Assembly: GCA_022570795.1 (NCBI GenBank)
Contig: JAKUDP010000007.1
Span: 620,001-684,000, forward strand
Direction: 5' to 3'
Length of the DNA stretch: 64,000 nt
From: Sphaerulina vaccinii
Taxonomy: Eukaryota; Ascomycota; Dothideomycetes; Mycosphaerellales; Mycosphaerellaceae
Position 1 is the stretch's first letter. Each line of letters starts with the position of its first letter. Below the pieces are notes generated by a model. That model did not search any database and was not told the origin of the DNA. It was given only the letters and a program-made list of their open reading frames with translations. The position numbers and the translations under genes are program-made. This document shows, piece after piece, positions 41,869-52,074 of the stretch.

Positions 41869-42486
41869 GATTGCCACTGTACGTGGTGACCGCGAATCGG
41901 CATGAAACGAATATATCAAGCCTCGAGAAGAGACTGCATCCTGTGCAGAATTGACGTACCTCTAGGTGGATGTGTTGAGCATGCGCGTTTGCCGTTCCTA
42001 GGCAGCACATGGCCACTGGTAAGTGGAGACAGAAATAGTCAATCAATGCAGCGTAGCCCCGTCTGCTCGAAGATCTAACGTGCATGGTAGGCCGAGTTTG
42101 AGGCGTTGGCGCCGCCACTCGTACTGGGTGGCCCGAAAAGAGAGTGCTGTGTAACGTAGTGTGAGGAGCAAGCCACAAATGAAGCCGCGAGTCCACCTCG
42201 TGTTTTCGCAAATCCCGGAAATCACCAGACACGGTATGCCACCGACCCACCGACCTCATGCCACCGACCTCTGCGACGCACCACTGGCGCACTCAGTACT
42301 GCTTGATCAAGCGTATTCATGACAGATACAGAGACATCATCGTAGAAGTCCAAGAACCGAACTTGTCCGGTTTTTGTGATGTGATAGCTGTGGGTCATTG
42401 GTCGAGCAAAGTGAATATTCCAGACAATCTCAGACTACAGACTCACAGCGCTTACTCATAAAGAGGCCAGAGAGAGTGTCAATTCA
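41869..42486. promoter_or_regulatory. Divergent P450 2 / terpene cyclase promoter
   Basis: 618 bp between two outward-facing start codons. ATGCCACCGACC occurs twice, at 42236-42247 and 42258-42269, with another CACCGACC between, a candidate activator site. No TATA box is obvious. Confidence 0.5.
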
Positions 42487-44820
42487 ATGAACCCGCTCAG
42501 CGTTCAGGCTGTTGACTCAAACACAATGAATTCTTTCCAGGTATTCGCAGCTCAAAGACTGGAAGAGGATGCTAAATCTGCTATGCATAGCGCAATCAGG
42601 TTTGCAGAGAGCACAGTGACCGCAAGCGGACACTGGTACGGAGAGATGAAGTCCAATGCCTCCATCACGGCCGAGTACGTGCTGCTTCAACAGGCTCTGG
42701 GTCTCGTGGAGACAATAGACAAGGAACCAATCGCTCGGTATTTGCTGTCGCAGCAGAACACGGATGGGTCTTGGGGCTTGGCTCCAGATATCCCAGGAAA
42801 TGCCTCAACCACGACTGAGACATTCCTAGCGTTGAAGAATTCTCGGATTCGCCACTGGCAACTGTACTGCAATGCAAAAGGCGCAGTCCTGGATGGTCAC
42901 GGATCCCGCAGGAGGTGTTGAACATGTGCAGGTCCTTACTCGGGTATATCTGGCTATGTTCGGACTCATGCCCTGGACAGCAGTGCCGCAACTACCACCT
43001 GAGCTCATCCTGCTGCCAGCCCTGTCGCCTATCAACATCTACAAGCTTGCTTCTTGGGCTCGAAGCACGCTGGTGCCGATGCTTATCATATGTCACCATA
43101 GGCCAGTACTCGCTTTGCCAAATGGCATTTCGGGAAACACTGACTTCATCGACGAGATCTGGCTTCGACCCGAACAAAAATCGGTGCCCTATGGCAGTAG
43201 TATCGCGTCACTATGGTCCAGGGGCGATTACCTGGGATGTGTTCTCACACTGACAGACGGAATCATTGCCGGTCTCGGGGGTTTGCGTTCATACAATCCA
43301 ATGAGAAGATACGCGGTAGCACAGTGTCTGGAGTGGGTATCATCCCATCAGGAGCCCACGGGCGACTGGGCTGGCATCTGGCCTCCAATGCCCCTCGGCA
43401 TATTGGCGTACAGGCTTGAAGGCTTCGGCCTGACAAGCACACCGATTCGAATTGCTCTCCAGGCAGTAGAGCGATTTGCCTGGATTGATGATGGGGGAAA
43501 GCGCATTCAAGCCTGTGTTTCGCCAGTTTGGGACACAATTCTCATGTGCATCGCGCTGGCAGATGTGACCGAGGACGACGATGAGTCGAGACAGAGGCTT
43601 ATGGCCAGACGATTGAGGCATAGAGGTCTGAATTGGGTTAAAGACCGGCAGTTGCTTGGTAATCAAGGCGACTGGCGTGTATATCGACCAAGGCTCGCAG
43701 CCGGCGCTTTCAGTTTCGAGTACTTCAACACCTGGTATCCAGACATTGACGATACTGCCGCGGCCGTGATTGCCATGCTAAGGGATGACGGCTCCGCTGT
43801 TGGGTCTGACTCACTGATTGCCGCGATCGATTGGATCCTTGGAATGCAGAGCAGTGACGGTGGTTGGGCTGCGTTCGACGTCGATAACGACAAGCTGTTT
43901 CTCAACAAGATTCCGTTCTCCGATATGGACTCCTTATGCGATCCTTCCAGTGCGGATATAGTTGGACGAGTTCTAGAGGCATTTGGTCTGGTCCAACTGG
44001 CTGCTTTCAAGACTGGCAGCACATCAAAGCTTGCAGATCTGCTCGATCGAGTAGCGGAAGCGTGCCAAGCAGGACTTCGGTTTCTGGCTCGCGAACAAGA
44101 GCTGAACGGAGCATGGTATGGTAGATGGGGTGTGAATTATATCTACGGGACCAGCAATGTCCTTGCAGCCCTTGCATACCATTGCTTTCCAGATGATGTG
44201 AAGGAAGATTACAAAACCTGCGAAGTAACGCCAGAGGGTTCGAGTACTTCCGTGCTGAATCTCATTCGTCCGGGGCTGCAGTTTTTGGTATCTATGCAGA
44301 ATCCGGATGGTGGCTGGGGCGAATCTTTAGCATGGTATGGCGTGCAGTCTGTCACCAAAGACAACATGTCTGAGGTAAAGCTGCATTGCGCGGTGCCATC
44401 AACGCCATCGCAGACGGCATGGGCCTGATGGGACTGATCCCTTATCTTCCGACCTGGGATCCAAGGATTCAAGCGGGCATCAAATTTCTGGTGCAAAACC
44501 AGTCCATCGCCAAGCCTGATTTAGACGTGAGGGAAGTTCCAGTGGTAGTAGACGAGCTCGATGCGCAGCAGCCTGTTTCGTCAAAGGTGCACTTCCCATC
44601 GAGCGATGAGGAAGCACTGACGTGGCAGGATATTCGGTATACGGGCACAGGATTTCCTAACCATTTCTACCTTGGCTACTCGTTGTACAGCCATTATTTC
44701 CCGATGATGGCGCTTGGGGAGTTCCTCAGAGCACGAGCCCAAGAGCGGGCCGGCATCAAGGTAAACATTGCGTTCGAAGATGGGCTAGATTCCGAAGATG
44801 TGCAGCAAAAGATGGCATAG
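42487..44820 (+). CDS. Squalene-hopene-cyclase-like class II terpene cyclase, two frameshifts as given
   Basis: Starts at ATG 42487 (a second Met at 42526). Family features: GHWYGEMKSNASITAEYVLL, QW repeats (QQNTDGSWGLAPD, QSSDGGWAAFD, QNPDGGWGES), the acidic catalytic motif in WYPDIDDTAAAV (DxDD-type), ELNGAWYGRWGVNYIYGT, STPSQTAWA and YTGTGFPNHFYLGY at the C-terminus. Length is about 777 residues, a little longer than bacterial enzymes. Two one-base shifts break it: an extra A near 42836-42840 (ALK|ILG) and a missing base near 44423-44425 (TAWA|LMG); outer segments share one frame. No stop lies elsewhere. The enzyme would cyclise squalene or a related polyene; product unknown. Confidence 0.8.
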
Positions 44821-45339
44821 AGTAGTATGCCATGTCTGTGGTGTTGACAAGTAATGAGGACGCTATCGAGGAAATGGAGACTGCCAAGCCTTGATTACTA
44901 ATACCGCCCTTCTCTTCTTTCTCCATGTTGTTCTGCAAACACCAATACTACGACTTATACATTTTCTTGCTACATCAGGCAGGAGTCGATAGCTGAGGCT
45001 TATCATGTTCTGATTTCTACTCCATATCACACTGCGACGATGCCCACAAAGACCAACGACTGAACGAGAGTGGGCTTTTGTGCTTGGAGGCTTGGAGCTC
45101 CTCACAGACGTTTCAATAAGACTATGCGATCTACAAAATGGAACTCATCAGCAGAATGTGCCTCGAAGTGAAGTCTCCAGGTTCTGCACATACCTTTTCC
45201 AGCATAGGCATATCTTTAGCCACATGAAAATGACGATGAGATATGCAGGAACTATGTAGATCGAAGTCTATTTGCTCAACTTGAAGTTCAGAGCATGCCC
45301 ACAGCGCGATTTTGAGGATGTCACAATACCTTTCTCAAG
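44821..45339. other. Intergenic
   Basis: Between the terpene cyclase stop and the decarboxylase start. No gene found; holds the decarboxylase promoter. Confidence 0.4.
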
Positions 45340-46636
45340 ATGGTACAAGTACACAGAGGAGATGTTGTGCAGTATGCGACGGCTCAAGAGATATTGAGAT
45401 GTAGTCAATCAACGCTCCTCGACAGCAATGACGAGCCACGGACTGACTGCTTCTTCGTTGCGGATATGGGCGAGGTACGAAGGCAGTATCAGATTTGGAA
45501 GCAGCATATGACTGATGTGGAGCCATTCTATGGTGAGTCCGGACTTCTTCGCTAGTCGAATCGTGCTGACAAGCTGAGTAGCTGTCAAGTGCAATCCTGA
45601 TCCAAACTTGATTCGATTTCTGGCTGCTCTTTCAGACAACATTGGCTTCGACTGCGCTTCCGTTAGCGAAATAAAGCTGGTCCTAGATCTCGGAGTGTCG
45701 CCTTCCCGTATCATCTTTGCATCTCCAGTCAAAAGTCGATCGGCTCTTGAGTATGCCAGGCTCAAACGCGTCCAGTGCATGACATTCGACAATCGCGAAG
45801 AGTTAAGGAAGATTGCACATCACTACCCCGAAGCATCTCTCTACCTACGCATAGTAGCCAAGGACTCGACATGTGCGATCGATCTCAGTGCTAAATATGG
45901 TGCTGATGTCGGTACAACCAAGGACTTGCTCTGCACAGCGCGAGATCTGGGGCTTCAAGTCAAAGGTATCGCATTCCATGTTGGTACTGGTGTCAAAGAA
46001 GCAGTAGGCTATGCTGCCGCCATAAGCCAGTGTAAGCACGTACTGCAAGAAGCAAAGGAGCTTGGTTTCGAGATCGTCACCATCGACGTCGGCGGCGGAT
46101 TTGGCTACGAAACACTCAAGAACGTATCCCGTGTCGTGTCGACATCACTAGCAACGCTGCCGCCTGGGCTTCGAGTCATTGCAGAGCCAGGACGCTTCTT
46201 CGTCGCCACTGCATACACGCTGGCTTGTCAAGTTGTGGGTGTTCGACACAATCAGTTCAAGAACATAAAGTCTACAGCAGACTCTCAGCACGACAGACTA
46301 TACCTCAGCGACGGCGTCTTTGGCAACTTCATGAACGTTCTCGTGGAGAAGCTCGATCCTGAGGCGCACCTCATAAAGTGCCCGACGCGTACACGGACCT
46401 GTAACGGAAGCCAGTGCAGCTCTTATACGTACTCGCTGTGGGGTCCAACATGTGATAGTACGGACAAGATCACAGATGCTTGTACATTCCCAGAAGAGGT
46501 GGAAACAGATGACTGGGTCTGCTTCCCGGAGATGGGAGCTTATACAAGTACATGCGCGACCTCTTTCAACGGCTTCCCGAGTGTCCGCAAGACGATATAT
46601 GTTGATAGTGGCGACATCAATCGACAATTGCAATAG
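45340..46636 (+). CDS. Ornithine decarboxylase (PLP fold type III)
   Basis: Two exons, 45340-45532 and 45582-46636 (49-nt intron with GCTGAC branch), 415 residues. The PLP-binding Lys is in AVKCNPD (about residue 67). FHVGTG, DVGGGFG, EPGRFFV, the active-site Cys in GPTCDSTD (about residue 355) and the end MGAYTSTCATSFNGF are all present, so the enzyme looks functional. It makes putrescine from ornithine. Housekeeping fungal enzymes have a longer regulatory N-terminus; this copy starts only about 65 residues before the Lys, so I think it is a second, cluster-type gene. No antizyme-like features could be judged. Confidence 0.88.
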
Positions 46637-46708
46637 CTAGTGCTCTGTCTGTCACCAACTGTATAGAACTGAACTGATGGCCATCAGCCTTACCCTTGAT
46701 GCTGCAGG

Positions 46709-47747
46709 TCAGTGCTCCTTCTCCAAAGGCCTCTTCCACCTAGGATTAGCATGCTCTTCAGCATAACTAACAATCTCGTCATAGTTCTTGCACATATGAG
46801 TGGTTCCAATACCAGAAGTCCCGATCAAGACTTTGTCTCTGCCTTCAGCAATTGAGTAACGATCAGCTCCCTCCAGTGCAGTGTCACCGTAGCACATGAT
46901 AGCTGGATCGGCCCTGTTAGCATTCTTCGATCGGGCTGAGCCGGAGAATGTCTTACCTTGCCGCAGATAGTCGAAACAATGCAGGATGTGCCGACTATGG
47001 TGGAAGTGTTCTTGACGCTTTCCATGAGCTCCATGCGAGAAGCCTGTACGATCTGTGACAAATGTCTGGAGAATAGCGTCCTGGGGATAACACTAGTCAG
47101 TTGTACTTTCAGTGTTAATTGAGAGGTTGTTGACACACAAGACAATGCATCTGATGGAACACTGTGATTGAATAGTAGTAGTCCGGTGGCGGCAGTCCAT
47201 CATACTGCAATGGAGGCGCGAGAGTGTACTTCTCTGGCTCATGCACAGGAACGAAGCCATAGCCACCTGCCATGATCAGTCTATGGGTAACGAAGCAAAT
47301 TATGGCATGGCTTACGAGGTAGTAATGCTTTCCATCGCTTCATCAGTTGGTCGACTTCGTCTTGTGGCAAATCACGGATGTCTTCTTCTGGACCATATAG
47401 CGAGTTGTTTGCCCAGACCTGTGGACCAACCGAGACTACAAGCTTGTCAGCGACCCAGTCTTTCTGTCCCCATTCATGAAGATGTAAAACTTACACTCGG
47501 GTACCAAGCCATTCACTTCTCCAGCTAGCTTGGTGTTTGTAGCTGGAATTGCTGGTATTTGAGCAATGAAGGCATGATACAGCAGAACGAACCCAGCTAT
47601 GGTGGTGAGAAGAGCTGCTGCAACAACATAGAATGTTCGTCGATACTGTTTCCAACCCGACTCCGTGTCTGTTTGCCACTTCGAAGGTAGCATATGCTCC
47701 TTCTCCACATCGTCGGTAGCGCTGAGCTGCGATTTGGTGAGAGACAT
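46709..47747 (-). CDS. UstYa-type oxidase (DUF3328), gene 1
   Basis: Five exons, 47495-47747, 47316-47435, 47139-47266, 46957-47080, 46709-46902, 272 residues (an upstream in-frame ATG at 47798 is possible). A membrane segment (about residues 38-60) precedes the lumenal domain. Both hallmark motifs are intact: HQMHC at about 162-166 and HILHC at about 198-202 (in HCFDYLRQ), then CYGDTALEG and GTTHMCKNYDEI. UstYa-family proteins catalyse oxidative cyclisation of Tyr-containing core peptides in ustiloxin, phomopsin and asperipin pathways, and copper-type oxidations in others. All four splices keep the frame. A precursor gene lies 3 kb away. Confidence 0.9.
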
Positions 47748-49061
47748 CTTCAGCTGGCGTAGGTCGAGGAATGCCTGAGACGGAGGGTATACAAGCATAG
47801 TCGAGTCGTGTCTGACCGATGCCGCTCGACCTCTGAAGACAATATGGACTTGAACAGCTCATGTGGCCAGGTCACGCCTGCCGTGATAATCGCGAAGTCA
47901 TCCCAGCTGTACGATTGAGGCTTTTACATTGCGGCCACTGAGGGTCGACGTGTGCCATGGAGCAGCTAGTGCGCGGTATGCTGGAGGGCATGATACATCA
48001 GAGCTTAAGCCGCTCGGTGTTGGAAGGAGCTATCGCCATGTGTGCAGTAGTCCGATGCATTCGCACAGCAAAGTCTGCGAAGTCTTCCCACATGCGCTAC
48101 CAATGCTGTTGCATCAGTCTCAGGTCGGTGCTATGCCCGGCCCGGGTGTATCAATAGCCTGCTAGAGTAGTAATCTGTACATCCAGCACGAAGGCTATAC
48201 ACCTTCCCTACTCATTCTGGCATGATGTCTTGTGCTCGCGGACAGTAGCCTGTTGATGCTCCACAGAGACGAGGAGTGAGACTCGTCCATATGGTACCGA
48301 TGTGGATCTGCATGCTTCTCACGCTAGAGAACGCGCCAGCATCCTTGCTCGTATGATCGTACGGGGCGTGAGACTTGACAGGCTTCCTCGAGCATGAGGC
48401 GGAGCACATCGGGCGATGGCGTATAGTAGCACGACCGAGTCGGCGTATTTCATAACTCGGTAGTTGATGTTGCGAGGAGTGCTGACTAGTGTAGCAAACT
48501 TGACGTGATGTGTACGGATTTGAGCATACACCTGCTTGGCGTTTGTCGTTGGTGTGACGTGCTTGCATGGTATGGACGCAGCCAAGAGACAGGCAATCGA
48601 CAGCTGCGAAGAAAGCCGGCGGTCGAGGTCTGACACTAGTGTCAAGTCAACGCGCCGTTCCTCTGGCATCCCCACAGATCTTCTGCGGGCCCGGCTTGGC
48701 TACGTGCTTAGCGTCTCTTGTCCACACAGGGATTGAGACCACATGTCTTCAGTGTGAGTTGTGCTCGATGGAGCCGGAGGATTTGGATTGGAATAAGTCC
48801 GGATGTCAGATGGACGACGATCGCCACTGATCAACTTCTCGGAGGCAGATATGGCTGCGTATATTGCTCTTGTAATTCGTGCTATGCGTCGGTGACTCAG
48901 CCCTCACTTAACGCACATAGTAATTGTGCCACTGTAAGAGACCTGCCAATATGCGTCGCTTCATATAGGGATCCATGTCTGAAGCTCCCCAATGTACCTG
49001 TGTGACTAGTAGGAAGCCTTCGTGCGCAAAGTGTTGTTAACTATCCTGGCACATCTCAAGA
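47748..49061. other. Interval between UstYa-type genes
   Basis: 1.3 kb. An open frame on the minus strand around 48.3-48.7 kb has a helical look but no motif I can place and no ATG start; I do not call it. I see no UstYa relic. Confidence 0.4.
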
Positions 49062-49960
49062 CTATTCAGTGATTTTCGAGATCCACTCGGCGAGTCGACT
49101 GAAGTCGCGACAAGTGTGCGGCGTGTAAGGCCTGAGCACGAGTCGGTATTTGGGCACGAAGTCGCCCCAGAACGGTGTGAGGTCAGCGTTGCATTGGACG
49201 TATTGACGCAAGTAGTCCAAGCAATGAGCTGCGCACGAGTTTAGCTGGGAAGCAAAGAAGACGGTGGTCACGACACACCTTTGTGCAAATCGGTCTCTTC
49301 CTTGGGCTCGTTGAGCTCGTAGTTCTCCGGGTGCATCATCATCCTAATGTTGTTGATGCAGTGGAGAGCATGGAAGACCTCAAGACCCATCGCGTACTTT
49401 CCGTCTTCATACTGGTATGTTCTGCCGACTGCTGGCTTTGCAGCTTCGCCAGTGATATTGAAAGTGGTCACTAGGGAACATCGGTAAGTCGCGTTGTAGC
49501 AGGCTGTGGATGTCTGCTCTTACTTGCTAACAGCTTGTCCCAATTGGCATCTAACTCTGGTCCAGGTTGGCCAGTAAAGCGCGGCTCGCCCTCTTGCCAT
49601 TCCATTTTCAGCGCTGAGAAGTCAGAGGTAGGTCGTAAAGGGTTGATGAAGGTTTGCTGCTTGAACGGAATAATGTCACCGAGATCGCCTGCAGATTGTC
49701 AGAACACCGATAATGCTGTTCGCGAGTACGCCATCCTTACCAAAGTCTGTAGCAAAGCTACGTTTGGGTGCACTCAGAATGCCAGACGGCAAGCTGAGGA
49801 GAACTATCGCGACCAACAAGAGGCCAATGGCAGTAGTCTCAACGGCGATAATCCATCTCTCCATACTCCACCAGCGTTGATAGATCGGCTCATCTTCTTC
49901 CTCAAGCAGTGTCTCGTGGCTGTCGCCACTAGCTCGTAGGCGGTCGTACCGTGTTGGCAT
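49062..49960 (-). CDS. UstYa-type oxidase (DUF3328), gene 2
   Basis: Four exons, 49741-49960, 49524-49688, 49279-49470, 49062-49228 (introns 50-53 nt), 247 residues. An acidic cytosolic tail is followed by a membrane helix (about 36-58). The two metal-type motifs are HALHC (about 162-166, in VFHALHCINNIR) and HKAHC (about 191-195, in HCLDYLRQYVQC), and the C-terminal TCRDFSRLAEW matches the family's end. All motif residues are present. It differs enough from gene 1 to be a separate subfamily member rather than a recent duplicate, as with the UstYa/UstYb pair of the ustiloxin cluster. Confidence 0.9.
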
Positions 49961-50904
49961 ATCTGGACGAGAGTGTCTGGTATTGTTACAGAATCCTGAC
50001 TCTCTGTTGGGTTGAGTTGATCAGAGAGACTGAGTGTCTGGAGAGCGTCGGCATTGCGTCCGACCGAGAATCGACACTACCGGTAAGGCTTGCAACCCTC
50101 ACCTTGGCAGGCTAAGCTTCGGCTTGATCAATGTGGATGTTATGCTGCTGTTCGAGTGAGATCAACTTGTAGTTCTGCTTTAGCGTCAGTAGGCATGGTG
50201 CTCTCAGAACATCGGTCTCCTTCCCTTGGAGGTATAACAGGGCTGCAAAATGCTAGCCTCTGCGAGTACCATGTTTTCAGAATTGATGATTTCTCAGCTC
50301 ACCTAATGCCAACACTTCAGGCGATGACTGCTCTAGTCCCACAGCATCCTGAGCTCATCCTAATGGCCATGTTTGAAGTGCTCCATGCGTGCCGATCGGC
50401 AATGCGCTGTTCTCGTTCACAAACCCGCGGCACTCGCACATTAGCAAGTAGCAGCACTGCATTAGCCATGTCTGGTCAGCCAGTGCCGTCACAACTCATA
50501 GTACTCGACCTAGTGGCTACTTGCTAGTTGCTGTCTTCATCCTCGCTCGAGTACAGCGCAGAGCCCAGAGACCTTGCCGCCGACAACGCAGCGTCAGCAG
50601 GAAGCCAGCATTCTGGCATGAGCTTGCGAGGTACACTGTCATGTGCTCGGACTAGCAGCCAATTCAAAGCTCGACGGTTCATTGACGAAGTGCTACCGTC
50701 GTGCACCCGGATGGGACAGTTTCCGAAGCAGCAGCACGACGAGGTCAGCTCCAAGATCGCGTGACGACCAGCGAGAGCGCGTTGTGATCAGCCAGTCCGG
50801 GTCCCACAAGGTATAAAGTCCTCGTCCCGTTCTCATCTGTAATCAGCAACTACGACTCCTCCAACGCAAGCGATACGCTCATCGCCATCAACACATCATC
50901 TATC
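49961..50904. other. Region upstream of the precursor gene
   Basis: Shared upstream DNA of UstYa gene 2 (leftward) and the precursor gene (rightward). A 145-codon open frame at 50.1-50.5 kb lacks any family signature. TATAAAG occurs at 50812-50818. Confidence 0.4.
50812..50818 (+). promoter_or_regulatory. TATA box of the repeat-precursor gene
   Basis: TATAAAG, 87 bp before the precursor ATG and followed by a C/T-rich stretch typical of fungal core promoters, suggesting strong expression. Confidence 0.5.
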
Positions 50905-51518
50905 ATGAAGTTCTCAAGCACTCTTGCTATGCTCACCCTCGGAGCTAGCAGCCTTGTTGGCGCTGTGAGTACAAGGCTTTTCTCTTCCCAATTCCCAGAT
51001 CTAACTCGTAGTAGGCTCCTGTTCCAGATGCTGCCGCGGCCGCAAAGGTCAAGCGTGAGCCTGAAGCAGATGCAAGTGCAGAATACAAGAAGGTCGTCGG
51101 CAAACGCCAATTCTACCCAGTCTATGGCGTTGACGCCGAATCCAAGGAGAAGCGTCAATTCTACCCAGTCTACGGTGTCGACGCTGGATCCAAAGAGAAG
51201 CGCCAGTTCTATCCAGTATACGGCGTGGGTGCAGGATCGAAGGAGAAGCGCGAGGCACAATTCTATCCAGTATACAGTGTGGCCTCGGAGAGTGCAGAGA
51301 AGCGTGATGCACAGTTCTATCCAGTGTATGGCGTGTCTGCTGATGATGCGGCCAAGGAGAAGCGAGAGGCTCAGTTCTATCCTGTCTATGGCGTTTCCGC
51401 TGATGAGAAGCGTGATGCTCAGTTCTACCCGGTGTACGGCGTGTCTGCTGATGATGCGGCCAAAGAGAAGCGCGACGCGCAATTTTACCCGGTCTATGGC
51501 GTGAGCGCTGATGAGTAG
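50905..51518 (+). CDS. Kex2-processed repeat precursor, candidate dikaritin RiPP precursor
   Basis: Two exons, 50905-50964 and 51015-51518 (50-nt intron exactly after the signal peptide), 187 residues. A signal peptide of about 20 residues is followed by an acidic/Ala-rich leader with KR sites, then eight copies of the core (Q)FYPVYGV (one reads FYPVYSV) at residues 52-183. Each copy is separated by an acidic/Ser spacer ending in KR, the Kex2 site. From copy 4 on, an EA or DA dipeptide follows KR, like the trimming sites of alpha-factor. The layout is that of ustA/phomA/aprA precursors, and two UstYa-type genes lie within 4.2 kb. The core has two Tyr per copy, suitable for oxidative cross-linking. 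It is not an alpha pheromone: there is no Trp/Pro-Gly-Gln motif. Confidence 0.85.
51108..51503 (+). repeat. Eight in-frame core repeats of the precursor
   Basis: Copies start at 51108 and end at 51503. Spacing falls into two classes, 48-nt early copies (QFYPVYGV plus an 8-residue spacer ending KR) and longer late copies with the extra SADDAAKEKR spacer. The late units are nearly identical at the DNA level, pointing to recent unit duplication. Confidence 0.8.
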
Positions 51519-52074
51519 ATCGAGCTGTACTTAGAGAATTCGAAGGTCAAAGTGGCTAGGCTGGCCATGGTTTTGGGGCTGTATAGAGCAATTGCACCCG
51601 GCATCGTGATGTATGTACACTGCAATGATAACGAGTTGCCTTCACAACTTATAGTACTTCTGTTCTCGTTGTTGTTTGAAGCAGGAAGAGAAGGACGAAC
51701 ACGAGAGAAATGAAGTGGTCCCGAAGCGAAAGGGCCGTTCCTTGGGTCCCTGCCTGCCTGTTTCTCTTTCACTTTCCCAAAGACACTCATCTACGATGAA
51801 GGTTGATGATGATGAAGCAGATATATATGCCGGGAAGGGGCATCGACTGTTGAGTATGTGACTCTAGAGCGAATATTACAGTGCCAGCCAGTGGCAGATG
51901 AATTACGTAAGTATACGACTACAGAATCATTGCGCATATCTTACATCTTCCCCATGGGTACCCTCAAATCGGTTCATTGTCGCGATGGACTGAGCCCAGC
52001 TCCAGACATAGGCCAGATCACTGCTCTGCGGCGTTGTCAGTATATCTCACCATTTCGGGAGTGGAACTTACACA
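51519..52074. other. Convergent intergenic interval
   Basis: 3' flanks of the precursor gene and the secreted protein gene. Nothing else recognised. Confidence 0.4.

Noticed and set aside
48319..48675. Small gene between the UstYa genes
   Set aside because: Starts at a non-ATG codon, has no recognised motif and no splice support.
50905..51518. Alpha mating pheromone precursor
   Set aside because: The Kex2/EA layout fits, but ascomycete alpha pheromones carry a Trp and Pro-Gly-Gln core and are Cys-containing or longer. FYPVYGV has none, and UstYa genes are adjacent.
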